This document shows, in pieces, positions 26,831 through 39,797 of a stretch of 64,000 nt of DNA. Positions within the stretch are counted from its first letter, which is position 1, and each line of letters opens with the position of its first letter. Made by a program: the position numbers and the translations under genes. This stretch comes from Hymenoscyphus infarciens. Lineage: Eukaryota > Ascomycota > Leotiomycetes > Helotiales > Helotiaceae. Location: positions 111,202 to 175,201 of the forward strand of contig LLCB01000106.1 in assembly GCA_001414345.1 (NCBI GenBank), read 5' to 3'. The notes beneath the pieces are model-generated. The model ran no database searches, had not been told where the DNA came from, and worked only from the letters and a program-made list of their open reading frames with translations.

Positions 26831-29800
26831 TTTATAATTTTTAGTTATATAGTTTATAATATTAGTATTATTTATAAATTATTAAGTATATATTAAGAAT
26901 TATCTTATAAGAATATAGTTTCTTATATTACTTTTATTAGAAGTTTTATTTTATTAAAAAAAGGTTTATAACTAGTAAGATTTAAAAGTATAAAAATAGT
27001 TTAAAGACGAAATTAGTAAAAAGCTCTTTAGTAGAGAGTTAATATATATATTTAAGAAGGAATAAAAAGGGTTTATAATATAATAGGAATTAGAGAAAAC
27101 ACTTCTTTTCCTATTTTAGTAAATCTAATAAAAAAGGTCTATATTAAGCTATTTAATATAGACTTTTTTTATAAGATAATAGAACTTTTTCCTTCTATTA
27201 TTAATAAATATAATAAGTAGAAATACTTTAGTTATAAGCATTTATATATACTTATAGTATAATTATCTATAGTATAATATAAATAAAGATTATATCTTAA
27301 GTTAGTACTATATCTAGATAAGTAGGTTATAAACTTTAAGTACTTTTAGTAAAACGTAAATAATACTAGTAAACTAATAAAATAGCTTCTACTATATTTA
27401 TAGAACTTCTCTATCTTTCTTTTATAATATTTATTTCTTTTTAAGAAATAGTATTTATTTCTAAATAAATATTATTTTAAATTAGTTAATAATAAGACTT
27501 CTTTTTTTTTACCTATAATACTCTTAAGTAATAAGAACGTTTATTTTAGTTTTTATATAATACTTATAAATTAGAGAATAATTTAAACTTAAACCTTCTA
27601 TATAACTATTTTTACTTATTATCTAAGATATTAATAGCTTAAATATAAACGTTTTAATTTATACTTTACTATTATACTCTTTTAATTATTCTTATAATAT
27701 ATTAGCTAAGATACTAGAATACTAACTTATATAGATAAATAATATTAGATTAAAGGTTAGAGTTAAGATATACTAGTTTTCTATAATATACTTAAAATAT
27801 ACTATAAAAGTATAAGTAATTTAGTAAAGGGTGTTAAAATATTACTTAATACTTATAAATAGTTTAAAATATAAGTTAGTAAAGTATTATATAATATAGA
27901 TTTAAAATCTAAGTACTAGGTTTAAAATATAATAAGTTTATATTTATCTTATATAGAAGTTTATACTTATCTTTTATAGTAGAGTACTTATAAGCCTAGC
28001 TCTTAGTAGATAGAAAAAGTAACTATTTCTCTAGAAAAGCTTATAATATTAAAAACTTAATATAAGCTACTTAAGAACTTTTTATAGCTAAGCTAATAGT
28101 AAGTTAAGACTATTTATATATACTAGTATTTTTTTTATGATTTTTCTTACGATTTTTCTATTAAGAGTTACTTAAGGTTATAAGGTTTTATAAAGTTACT
28201 ATTTATTACTATTTTTTCTATCTACTAAATCCTTATTAAGTTTAGAAGTCTTATTAGTAACTAGGCGTAAATCTTAGATAGAGATAGTACTAATTTAATT
28301 AATAGCTTAAATATATACTTAGTTCTAATAAGGTTTTTAAACTAAATAAGTAAGAGGTAGAGTAAGTAACTAAGGTAGTAAAAAAACTTCTAGTTACTAG
28401 TAGTAATAAGACCTTAAAGGTTAGGTTTATCTATTAAGGTATTAGTTAAAGGTAGAGGGTATCGGTTTTTTTAGGTTTCTTATATCTATATTAGAATCTA
28501 GGCTAAATCTAGCTTTTTACTATTCTACTAATATAAGTATTCTTTTAAGGTTTTAACTATATAAACTAAGAAATATCTAGTTTATTACTCTATTAACTAT
28601 TATTCTATACATTTTATATATCTATTCTCTTTCTTAATACTTTCTTACTAATCTACTATATCTCCTTTTTACTAAAACCTCTTACTTATATATTATTTAA
28701 TAACTAAATCTATCTAGAGTATTATATAAGTAAATCTCTATTAAAACCTCCTCTTTTATTCTCTAGAATAGAAATAGTTTAATATATACTTAGAATATCT
28801 TAGAATTAAGTTATAAGATTTATCTCTATTTCTAAGCTATAAAGTTATTATAGACTTAGTTATATAATAAGTTCTTAGAAGAGTTATATAAAAGCTTCTA
28901 AGATTAATAAGTATAGAATATAGAGGTGATTAGCTATAGAAACTATTTATAATTATAGCTATAATAATTATAAGAGAAGACTATTAATAGTAGGAATCTT
29001 ACTTTAAGTAAATAATTTTAGCTAATTTTAATCTAATATTAACTTCTTATTTTAATTTAACTATTATATTATATTATATATCTTTCTACTCTTATTATTT
29101 TATAATTAATACTTACTTTAATCTTATATATAAGCTTATATTAATATAGCCTAGATTCTAGATTTATAGTCTTAATATTATTTATCTTATTATAAAATAC
29201 TATCTTTTTAAGAAATTATAAAATTAGAGAATATAGACCTAGACCCTCTTTATACTATTATTCTTATTATAATAGCTTAGTAAGTTAGTAATAGTAGTTA
29301 TACTATACTACTAAAGGTATAGAGAATACTTAACTTATATACTAATTACTAATATATTAGTATAGATCTCTCTTTTTATTAGATAAGATATATAATATAT
29401 TAAAGAATATTTTATTAATATTTTAAACGATTATCTTTAAAGATTCGATTTTCTATAGTATTACTTTAATAGCTATTTATATATTTACTAATAATTAATT
29501 AATACTAAAGAGCCTTCCTTCCTTTTCTAGGTTCTTTATAAAGCCTCTTATAGTTATCTAAATCTATTAATTATAGAGTAGATATCTACTATTATAAAAA
29601 CTTAATTAAAGAGAAAAATTATAAGTAATAACTAGTATATAAAGAATAAGAAGACTATAAATTAAAAGGAGAGAGAGGTAAAGAGAAAGAAGATAATATA
29701 CTAAGAGATAACTAAGGTAGAGAGAAGAGGGATAACCTACTAGAAGAAGAGAGATATAGAAGAAAATAGAGTAGTATATAAAGAAAGGAAATTAAAGAAA

Positions 29801-30600
29801 GAGAAGTAGTTAAAGTAAAAAACCCTATATTATAACTTAAATATATTAGTAAAAAATAAGAAATAATAGTTAAAAGATAAGACTAAAGAATTTTTAAAGA
29901 ATACTAAATAAAGTAAAGTAAGTAGTTTACTAGAATTCCTAAAAGTATATTTTACTAGAAGCTAAAGTATTAAGAATTAAGAAAGTTTAAAGTATAGTTT
30001 ACTTCTTATTACTAGCTAAATATAATTAATTTTTAAGTATAAATTTATTTTTAAAGACTTATTAGTTATCTATAATAATACTTTTTAAACTAGTAGATAA
30101 ATAATAACTTTATAAATATATATCTTACTTTATTACCTTATTTTAAATAGCTTATAGCTACTAAACTTTTAAACTATATACCTTAAAAGTCTTTCTATTC
30201 TTATAATAATACTAATAAATTATTATAGTCTATATAATAGCTCTTCTTATAAATTACCTCTTTCTTAAAAGTAGCCTCTACTAAGACGTCTTTTATAAAA
30301 GCGCCTTCTATAAAAGCGTTCTCTATAAACTATAAATATAGATATAGTAATATATAAAGCTATTTAAGTCTAGGTTATTTAGTAAGAAATAGGGCTTATA
30401 CTCTAATATAGACTTAGATTATTAGAATACTTCTTTTAGATAGAAATAGTATAGAAAGTATAGTATTAACTATCTTAAATAACCTAGTTCTTAATTATTT
30501 TATAAATATACTAGTATAATCTTATTAAAAAGAAGAAGAGGAATAATTAAGAGAAATTAGTAACTCTTTATAATACGCTTTAAGTAGAATAGTTAGTATT
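26831..30600. other. RIP-saturated AT isochore, no identifiable gene
   Basis: About 3.8 kb of the same composition. I find nothing beyond short imperfect repeats, such as three copies of a TATAAAAGCG-type unit near 30,283-30,330. Confidence 0.55.
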
Positions 30601-31204
30601 ACTAGCTCTTTAACTAGATTTTATATATCTCTACTAAAATAAGATTAATAACTTTATTTAAGTAAAGGCTTATATATTAAAAATATAAGAATTCTTTTAA
30701 TATTATAGAGATAAAATAGAATAATATCTTTCTACGATTAAATAGCTTAATAACTTATAAAATAGTAATATTATAATACCTACTATACTAAAGCTTAAGA
30801 GAATTTATTAAAACTTTTATTTATTTCTAATTAATAAGAAGATAAAGTTAATTTAAAAGTAGAAGAAGTATTATTCTTAGATATATACTCTACTTACCTT
30901 TATAGAGTTTAATTCTAGCTCTTCTTTAGAAAACATAGTTAAACTAAGTATAGTATAATAGAATATAGTAAATATCTTCTCAATATTAGTACTAACTCTA
31001 CTATTAGAAGACTCTATTAAATTTAGTAATTTTATCTTATATAATACTAGATAAATATTATTCTAAATACTATTAATTATTAACTACCTCTTCTACCTTC
31101 TTTTACTTATCTTATCTACCTTACTAAGCTTACTTTACCTACTTTATACTCTTTTTCGATTTCTTAGATCTATTAACTATTATTATATTAATATTTCTAT
31201 CTTA
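30600..31204 (+). pseudogene. decayed + strand frame, segment 1 (left of element E)
   Basis: A + strand frame (codons at positions equal to 2 modulo 3) reads as a Ser- and Leu/Pro-codon-rich stretch with few stops between about 30,900 and 31,204, for example Ile-Glu-Phe-Asn-Ser-Ser-Ser-Ser at 30,902-30,925. If element E and one TA are removed, the frame runs on into 32,809 without a shift. I do not recognise the protein; Pro/Ser-rich disorder would fit a gag-like or regulatory protein. Stop density in this DNA does not separate true frames from false ones well, so this is an inference. Confidence 0.3.
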
Positions 31205-32806
31205 CTTTACTGCTAACTAGCGAGGGTTTTAAGACGGGGTTGAATCCGGTTCAACCCCGACTTAAGGTGATTTAGACTGATTCTAGAAGCGTGTTCGAGC
31301 TAGTTTATAAACTAGATTAAAGCAGTTTAAAATGATTCAAGAACTAGGTTGAACATGCTTTAAAACCGACTTAAGATAATTCATAGTAGTAAAACCTGAC
31401 TCGTTTCAGCAAGTCGAACTCGTTTTAGCGAGTCGAACCGGGTTATGAACCGGGTTAGGTGAGTTAAGTCAGTATCGGACACTAGTTCAACTTAATTCTA
31501 GACCCGCCTTAAACTAGTAACTTAGTATTAGAGTAGCCTTAAATTAGTACTAAAAACTAATCACTAGCGAATACATATAAAAAAAGACTGAAATCACGTG
31601 ATCAGGCGTATATTACGTAGCTACACTACTCTTATACAACATGCCTGAATGCCCGAGTCCTACTTCCACCAATTCCACCGATTCCACCGATTCCACCGAT
31701 TATTCCACTAAATGTTCCACGACCTAAATAACGTCATCCCTGTATGTATGCCTCGATATAATTGGTTCGATCGGTCGGTCGGTTAGTCGGTCGGTTGGTC
31801 AGTCGGAAACTATAAGGCACGTACGTCAGTTCAGGAAGTAAGGGTAGAAACAGTACGTACCGACAGCGACAGCGATAACGTAGATAACAAATCCGATGCT
31901 TCTAATTCGCTAGGCGACTAATTCGAGGGCTCTGGTTCGCTTAGCTAAAAGTCCGACTATAAAATATGCCTAAATCGTCGAAAAATAAGGGGTTGTTATT
32001 CGACGACGTGGAATTAACCGGGGTAGCGAATGCGACGAAGACGACGTAGATTACGAGGCTGATAAGCGGCCTGATGCCGAGTAACAAATACGATGCGATG
32101 GCGATATTAATAGCTAGTTATCGTTGTCGTTGTCGAAGATGTCGAAGTCGTCGAAGTGTCGAAGTCGAAGATGTCGAAGTCGAAGTCGAAGTCGAAGTCA
32201 AAGGTAGGGGTGGCCTGTGTGCTAGGTCTTAGCGGTTACGTAGCTAGTTATACATAGCATACTGTGTTCGGCAGGAGCGACCCTAGTACGAAAGCCACGC
32301 CCTACCATATGACCCACTTTAGTCACGTAACTTACTAAATTTATACGCTAGTAGCCCTAAATTTAAGGACCACTAGAATATAAAAATTATATAAGGTTTA
32401 TATATAAAAAGCCGCTTAAATCGCCTTTAAAAAAAAAAACACTCTCTCTAGACTTTTTATTTTTTCTTCTAAGTACTTTATTTTAGATATATTTTTTAAA
32501 CTAAGTTAAGAGCTAGATTATAAATCGGTTTCTTACTTAAAATCATTTTATAAATCAGCTTAAATTACCTTAAATCGTTTTATAAATCGGTTTCTTACTT
32601 TAAATCGTTTTATAAATCAGCTTAAATCGTTTTATAAATTAGGTTAAATCACCTTAAATCGTTTTATAAATCGGTTTCTTACCTTAAATCGTTTTATAAA
32701 ACGTATTAGAGCTACTTTAAGAAATAACTCATATCTTAAACCGGTATTAAACCGGTATTAAGTCTAAGTTAATACTAGCTCAAAACCCTAGTAGAGGGCA
32801 TGTAAG
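31205..32806 (-). mobile_element. TA-flanked TIR element, family 2, copy E (full length, inverted)
   Basis: The copy is 1,602 bp, with TA at 31,203-31,204 and at 32,807-32,808. The left end reads CTTTACTGCTAACTAGCGAG and the inverse of the right end reads CTTACATGCCCTCTACTAGG. Both then continue AGGGTTTTRAG or GGGTTTTGAG, giving an imperfect terminal inverted repeat of about 28 bp. The arm at 32,520-32,750 is built of repeated ATCGTTTTATAAA and CGGTTTCTTAC blocks. The central part (about 31,585-32,480) is the core shared with family 1, in reverse. CpG is well preserved in the core, so RIP is light. There is no transposase; TA flanks and short inverted ends suggest a non-autonomous Tc1/mariner-type (possibly pogo/Fot1-like) element, an inference from structure only. 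Confidence 0.8.
32130..32205. repeat. hexanucleotide repeat (GTCGAA)n in core of copy E
   Basis: The run reads GTCGAAGTCGAAGATGTCGAA with small variations. It corresponds to the TTCGAC-type hexamers at 40,660-40,725 in copy B. It is the part of the core most variable in length between copies. Confidence 0.8.
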
Positions 32807-32808
32807 TA

Positions 32809-34133
32809 TTTTATAAAGTTATTAAACTCTTAAATATATAAAACTACCTTTATTTATAAGATTTATTAATCTATAACTACTTATAAGTAATTATAGATAA
32901 TATATTAACTCTTTACTCTTTTAATAACCGATTCCGAATATAGATAATAAAGAAAGCCTAAGTAGAAAATAAATAAAACCTATTAAAAAGGTAAAAAAGA
33001 AGAGGCTCTAGTAAAAAACTATATAAACTATAAGATAAGAACTAGATAAGAGAGTAGTAAAGAAATACTTTTTAAAGATATAAAGTAAAAGAGAAGGAAA
33101 TAATAATTCTAAAAGTGTTTCTTAAAAACTATAAGAGATCTCTAAAAGCTTAGATAAGGCTATTAATAATACTATACTTTACTTATAACCTCTAGCTATT
33201 ATAGGAATTATTATAAGCTTAGAAACTATATACTCTTCTCTAATTATATCTTATTAAAGACTATTTAAAAGATATAAACCTTCTAAGTATTAATATACTT
33301 CTTTGCTTTTATTAACCTACTAGGAAGTACTATTATAAGGATATTAAGGAAATCCTTATTAGTAGCTTTATTAGAGATTATAAAGAAAGAATATAAAGTA
33401 TAGTAGTACTTATTATTCTATTCTTTAAGAACTTATTAAAATAAACTATAAAGCTCTCTTTAAACTTCTAATATTATTAAATTACTAATTATAGTATATG
33501 TTTACCTTTAACTATAAATATATACTTAGATATAGCTATTATTAATTTTTATTTAGATAAAACTAGTAATATTATAGTATTAGAGATCGCTCTTGGTTTT
33601 ACTAAGTACTAGCTATATATACTATTAACTAGTTATAATCTTTAAGTCTTTTAAAACTAATATATAATAAGTAGTAATATAGTATTTATTAATAGTATTA
33701 TATATCTTAAATATATTATATGTTTTACTTAGACTCTCTAAGACGTATTCTAGGTCTCTACTAGAGTATTATATTATACTAGCTTAAGTAGAAATAGCGT
33801 TTTATATAGTTTAGTTTTTAAGCTTATTAGAGATATTAAGAGTATAGTATAAGAACTTTATACTTTCTTAAATATACCTAATAGTTGTTTAGAAGAAAGC
33901 TTAAACCTCTTATAAATAGTAACTAATAAAGAGAAGAATTATATTATAAAGTAGTTTAAAGTTATATTTAAGAAAGCTTTAAAGTTAAAAGATACTAGAA
34001 AGCTTATAAAGATATTTTATAACTTATTTATATAAGACTTACTTTACTTTAAAGTAAATAAGAAGAGATTCTAGAAGGTTATAAAGATAATAAAAAATTA
34101 GTTAGCTTATAGTTAGACACCTTCTTTAAACTA
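32809..34133 (+). pseudogene. decayed + strand frame, segment 2 (between elements E and A)
   Basis: The frame with codons at positions equal to 1 modulo 3 runs from the right edge of E to the left edge of A. It carries many TAG/TAA codons but recurrent Asp/Lys/Tyr-rich segments, for example around 33,290-33,400 and 33,526-33,640. It joins segment 1 in phase when E is removed and continues in phase at 36,186 when A plus one TA (2,052 bp, divisible by three) is removed. No family is recognised. Other frames of this stretch also show moderate stop density, so the frame choice is not certain. Confidence 0.3.
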
Positions 34134-36183
34134 CGTATATGCCCGCTCGCTTTTACTCAAAACTAGTTCAAATCAGTATTGAATCGATTTTAATAGCTTA
34201 AGTAAGAGTTGACATAGTATCTGATCTTATTCAGAGAGGCTCTAAGGTTCTAATCCTATTTAGAGAGGTTCTAATTATATTTAGAGAGGTTTTGAGGTTT
34301 GGATTATATTTAGAGAGGTTTTGAACTTATTCTGAATTATTAAAACGTTTAGAGCTATAGCTAGCTATAGTTTAGAGAGGTTCTGATAGGTTCTAAGGTT
34401 CTAATTCTATTTAGAGAGGTTCTAAACCTATTTAAAGAGGTTCCAAGGTTCCAATCTTATTCAGAGAGGTTCTGAACCTATTCCGAATTGTTGAATTAAT
34501 TAGAGTTATAGCTAGCTATAGTTTAGAAAGGTTTTAAGGTTTAGAACCTATTCAGAGAGGTTCTGAACCTATTCCAAGCCTATTTCGAGTAGTTTTAAGT
34601 AGCTTAAGCTATTCTATTATAACTAATACTAGCTTTAGTATATACTAGCTATATATTAGTAGTATAATAATACTTAAAAAGTATTTAGAAGAAAAAATAA
34701 AAAGTCTAGAAAAAGTGTTTTTTTTTTAAAGTTGATTTAAGTGACTTTTTATATATTAACTTTAATTAGTAATTATATATTAATAATCCTTATAATTAGA
34801 GCTACTAGCTTATAAGTTTTAGTAAGTCACGTGACTAAAGTAGGTCACATAGTAAGGCGTAGCTTTCGTACCAGGGTCACTCTTACTGAACACAGTATGC
34901 TATATACAACTAGCTACGTAACTGCTAAGACCTACAGGCACACGGGCCACCTCTACTTTCGACTTCGACGACTTTAATACTTCAACTTCAACACTTTAAC
35001 TTCGACACTTTAACATCAACACTTCGACATCGACACTTCGACAATAACGACGACAATAACTATCTATTAATATCGCTATTGTATTGTATTCCTTACTCGG
35101 TATCAAGCCGCTAGTTGGTATCGTAATCGACGTTGTATTTGTCGCATTCACTACCCTGGTTAATTCCACATCGTTAAACAGTATTAGATAATATAGGTAT
35201 ATTTTATAGTCAGACTTTCAGTAGAGTAACTTAGAACTCCTAAATTAGTTACCTAGTGAATTAGAAGCATCAGATTTATCATCTATGTTATTGCTGTTGC
35301 TATTAGTATATACTATTTCTACCTTTACTTCTTAAACTAACGTATATACTTTATAGTTTCTTACTGACTAACTGACCGAATAATCTAACTAATCACATCG
35401 AGGCATATATATATAGATAACGTTATTTAGGTTAGTAGAACATTTAGTAGAATAATTAGTAGAACAATCGGTGGAACAATCGGTAGAATTAGTAGAATTA
35501 GTAGAATTAGTAGAATTAGTAGAATTAGTAGAATTAGTAGAATTAGTAGAATTAGTAGAATTAGTAGAATTAGTGGAATTAGTAGAAGTAGGACTTAGGT
35601 ATTCGATAATAGGAACCAGGGTATGTTGTATAAGAGTAGTATAGCTATATAATATATATCTAATTACGTGATTTTAAATTCAAGTCCTTTTTTTAAGCCC
35701 TTTTTTAAGCTCTTTTTCTTTTTCAATACTAGCCTAAAACTAGCTCTAACCTTATTTTAAACTAGTTCTGAACTAGTTCTAAACCAGTTCTAAACTAGTT
35801 TAGAACTATTTATACAAAGTTAACTCTAGATTAGATACGTTTAAGGTATTATAGATTAAGAAACTAATTTAGCTCTCTTTTAGACCTAGCTCTAGATCAG
35901 TTCTAAAGTAGCTCTAAATAGCTCCGAACTAGTAGAACCTCTCTAAACTAGCTCTAAACCAGTTCTAAACCAGCTCTGAACTAGTAGAACCTGTCTAAAT
36001 AGCTCTAAGCTAGTTCTAAACCGGTTCTAAATCAGTTCCGAATTAGTTCTAAACTAATAGAACTACTCTAATACTAATCCAACCCTAGGTTAACCTTAAT
36101 TTAAACTAGAGTCAAATCAGAGTTAAATCAGAGTCGAATCAGAGTTAAATTAGTGTTAAGCAAATAGCGGTTTAGTAGTATAG
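34134..36183 (+). mobile_element. TA-flanked TIR element, family 1, copy A (full length)
   Basis: The copy is 2,050 bp, flanked by TA at 34,132-34,133 and 36,184-36,185. The left end is CGTATATGCCCGCTCGCTTT, followed by TACTCAAA. The right end is AAATAGCGGTTTAGTAGTATAG, whose inverse matches the left end imperfectly around CGCT(A)TTTA/GCT. The left arm (34,220-34,620) is dense in AGAGAGGTTCT units, the right arm (35,720-36,070) in CTAGTTCTAAAC units. The core lies at about 34,676-35,690. RIP is heavy in the arms but one CACGTG (34,828-34,833) survives. No transposase is encoded. Confidence 0.82.
35485..35590. repeat. 9-bp minisatellite (GAATTAGTA)n
   Basis: About twelve tandem copies of GAATTAGTA occur in the core of copy A. 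The same position holds only three to four copies in copy B (41,160-41,195, GGAATTGGT type) and in copy E (31,670-31,710, inverse TTCCACCGA type), so the tract has expanded in A. Confidence 0.9.
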
Positions 36184-36185
36184 TA

Positions 36186-37982
36186 CTTATATAGAGTTAT
36201 TTCTATAAACGCTAATAATATAAAGTAATATTTTAAGTAGGTTTATTATATTTATATAAATTAATAAAAATATTAAAAAACACTTTTATATTATATATCC
36301 TATTTTATTAAATATTACTATAGAGTTAAGATAATATAGTACTAGATTATTTAGAGATTATTTAAAGAGGAGGATTATATAAAATTATTTTAGTAATTAT
36401 TTAAGAATTATTTATTAGATATAGACTATAGGTATTAGATATAAGCTTAGCTTATAAGAATCGATAACCGGGCTCTAAAACCTAAATATCTTATAGTTAT
36501 ATTTAATATATATACTAATTTTATAAATTAAATTAATTAGTATATATATAAGAAAGGTTATATTATAAGTTAAGTTTAATAGTAATAGATAAAATAAGTA
36601 GTAGAAGTAAGATAAAGAAAGTTTCTTAAAGTATATAGCTAAAGAGGTACTTAGGTAATAGGAAATTTATAAGAGAGTTTATAAATAGCTCTCTATATAT
36701 AATAATACTAACTTCTCTAACCTTCTTCTACCTTCTTCTATACCTCTTATACTTAACTAGAATACTCTTAAAATATAAGCTTATATTAAAATAACTATTT
36801 ACTTTCCTAAAGCTACTTAAAAATAGCTATAAAACCCTCTTTATATAAACGTAGATATATAAAGCTTTTAAAGCGCTTAATAGTTAGTAGAAAACCTCTT
36901 CTATTATTATTACTATACTAATTCTTTCTTAAAAAATATACCTTCTTAATCTATAAGAAGATATAAGAGGTCTCTAAATCGTAATAAACTTACTATAAAA
37001 CTAGAGTCTTAATCTATAAGTAAAGATATAATAGTTATAAAGAATTAACTCTTTACTAAAGATATAACGTCCTTTAAGTCTTACTCTTCTATTAATAATA
37101 AACGTTTTCTAGATTCTCTATCTATTAATAGAGATATAACGTCTTAATAGTTCTATCTTTATAGTAGAGCTATAGTATTCTTAGTATCTCTAGACTTTCT
37201 ATCTACTAGTAAAGATATAAGCTTCTAAGATACTATATAGTAATTTATTCGTCTTCTAAAGGCTTAGCCTACTAATAAAGATACTAACTATACTTATAAC
37301 TTATCTATATTTAGAAAGATTTATTTATTAATAAGTAAATCTATAGTTAAATATTAAAACTCTAAATAAGGTATAATAAAATATATATTTTTAAAATATA
37401 TAAAAACACTTAAGTTTAAAATCTTATATTTAAAGAATACTTATATTATATAATTATAAGTGTATCTTTAAGCTATAACCTTTACTAAACCTTACTTAGT
37501 CTCTACCATTTTAAGAGATATAACCTTTAACTCTACTACGTCTTCTACGTCTTTTATATTCTCTATATCTACTAAAGCTATAAGATTTAAGTTTATAGTT
37601 AATATTCTTTCTACTATTTTAAAGATTATAAGGCTAACCTTTATTAAATCTTATAGCTTTATATCTTTCTAAATCTTAAAGTTTAATAACTTAATAATAT
37701 CTTACTCTTTCTCTACTACCTTTAAAGCTAAAAGCTTAGACTTTAGATTAATAAACTTAAACTCTTTTCTTAATTCTAAATTATATTAAGGCTTTAAAGT
37801 TTTACTTTTATATTTATACCTTTCTTAGACCTTATCTTTAAATTTAACTTTTTTAATACTATTAAACCTAATAAGCTCTCTTACTATATTAAAACATTAT
37901 TTCTAAGCTAGTTTTAATTCTTAATTATTATTTAATATTATTACTACTTCTTAAATAAAGTTAATAATATTAGATATAAATA
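36186..37982 (+). pseudogene. decayed Ser/Thr/Pro-codon-rich frame, segment 3 (between A and F)
   Basis: From 36,186 the frame continues segment 2 in phase to about 36,650. From 36,689 to the edge of element F the best frame is 2 modulo 3, which implies one frameshift or an old intron near 36,650-36,690. The second part reads as about 430 codons rich in Ser, Thr, Ile and Leu, the residues left when Pro, Ala and Thr codons lose C. Stops sit mostly where Gln, Trp or Arg codons would be expected. An approximate 70-75 bp repeat marked by AAAGATATAACG-type blocks occurs at 37,019-37,290. It suggests a disordered, repetitive protein. No function can be given. Confidence 0.35.
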
Positions 37983-39606
37983 CTTATATGCTCTCTACTA
38001 GGGTTTTGAGCTAGTATTAACTTAGACTTAATACCGGTTTAATACTAGTTTAAGATATAAGTTATTTCTTAAAGTAGCTCTAATACGTTTTATAAAACAA
38101 TTTAAAGTAAGAAACTGATTTATAAAACGATTTAAGGTAATTTAACCTAATTTATAAAACGATTTAAGCTAATTTATAAAATAATTTAAAGTAAGAAACT
38201 AATTTATAAAACGATTTAAGGTAATTTAAGCTAATTTATAAAACGATTTTAAGTAAGAAACCGATTTATAATCTAGCTCTTAACTTAGTTTAAAAAATAT
38301 ATCTAAAATAAAGTACTTAGAAGAAAAAATAAAAAGTCTAAAGAGAGTGTTTTTTTTTTAAAAGTAATTTAAGTAGCTTTTTATATATAAACCTTATATA
38401 ATTTTTATATTCTAGTAGTCTTTAAATTTAGAGCTACTAGTATATAAATTTAGTAAGTTATATAACTAAAGTAGGTTATATAGTAGGGCGTAGCTTTTAT
38501 ACTAGAGTTGCTCTTACTAAATATAGTATACTACGTATAACTAGCTATATAACTACTAAGACCTAGTATATAGGTTACTCCTACCTTTAACTTTAACTTC
38601 TAACTTTAACTTTAATACTTTAATATTAATACTTTAATATTAATACTTTACTTTAATAATAACGATAATAATAATAATAACTCTTGCTATTATATTACAT
38701 TTATTACTTAGTATTAGGCTACTTATTAGTATTATAATCTACGTTATATTTATTACGTTTACTACCCTAGTTAATTCTATATTATTAAATAATAATAATA
38801 ATATACCTCTTCTTTTTTAATAATTTAAGTATATTTTATAGTTAGACTTTTAGTAGAGTAAATAAGAAGCCTTAAATTAGTTACTTAGTAAATTAGAAGT
38901 ATTGGATTTATTATCTATATTATTACTATTGCTATTACTATTACTATCGCTATTGCTGTTACTATTACTATTACTTTTATAATATATACTATTTCTACCC
39001 TTACTTCTTAAACTAATATATATACCTTATAGTTTCTAACTAACTAACTAATCTAACTAATTAAATTAAGGTATATATATAAGGATAATATTATTTAGGT
39101 TAGTGAAATTAATAGAATTAGTAGAATTAGTAGAAGTAGGACTTAGGTATTTAATAAACTAAAGTATATTATATAAGAGTAGTATAGCTATATAATATAC
39201 ACTTAATTATATAATTCTAGTCTTTTTTTATATATATTCTTAAGTAATAAATAGTTTTTAGTACTAATTTAAAGCTACTCTAATACTAAGTTACTAGTTT
39301 AAGATAAGTCTAGAATTAAGTTAAACTAGTATCTAATACTAACTTAACTTACCTAACTTGGTTTATAACCTAGTTCAACTTACTAAAACAAGTTCAACTT
39401 ACTAAAATAAGTTAGGTTTTACTACTATAAATTATCTTAAGTTAGTTTTAAAGTATATTAAACCTAGTTCTTAAATTATTTTAAACTACTTTAATCTATT
39501 TTATAAACTAGCTTAAACATGTTTTATAAATCGATCTAAGTTACCTTAAGTTAGGGTTAAACCAGATTTAACTCTAACTTAAAACCCTCGTAGGTTAGTA
39601 GTAAAG
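37983..39606 (+). mobile_element. TA-flanked TIR element, family 2, copy F (full length)
   Basis: The copy is 1,624 bp, flanked by TA at 37,981-37,982 and 39,607-39,608. The left end is CTTATATGCTCTCTACTAGG and the right end finishes GGTTAGTAGTAAAG, matching copy E in opposite orientation. The left arm (38,090-38,260) has repeated ACGATTTAAG and AAGAAACTGATTTATAA blocks. The core is at about 38,311-39,225. This is the most heavily RIPed full copy: both E-box motifs present in copy B have become TATATAA-like, and the TCGAC hexamers have become TTTAAC. Confidence 0.8.
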
Positions 39607-39608
39607 TA

Positions 39609-39797
39609 ATTAGATAGTATTCTCTAATTATTTACTAGTAGGAACGCCTTCTAAGTACTTAGAAGACTTTAATCGCGATTCTTCTCTACTCTTAGATTTA
39701 GAATATCCTAATCTCTTTAAGGATTTCTTTTTAGCTTTATTTAACTATCCTATTATAAGCTAGACTCTTTTTTAGATTCTAGAACGTCTACTTAATA
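39609..39797 (+). pseudogene. decayed frame, segment 4 (between F and B)
   Basis: Sixty-three codons between two elements. Frame 2 modulo 3 has only three stops and reads as an Asp/Pro/Leu-rich segment, for example Tyr-Leu-Glu-Asp-Phe-Asn-Arg-Asp at 39,653-39,676. It is the same frame as segment 3 once F plus one TA (1,626 bp, divisible by three) is taken out, which supports F having inserted into this frame. Confidence 0.4.

Noticed and set aside
39549..39560. TTAGGGTTA telomere-like string
   Set aside because: A single occurrence inside the arm of copy F; no tandem TTAGGG array occurs anywhere in the window.
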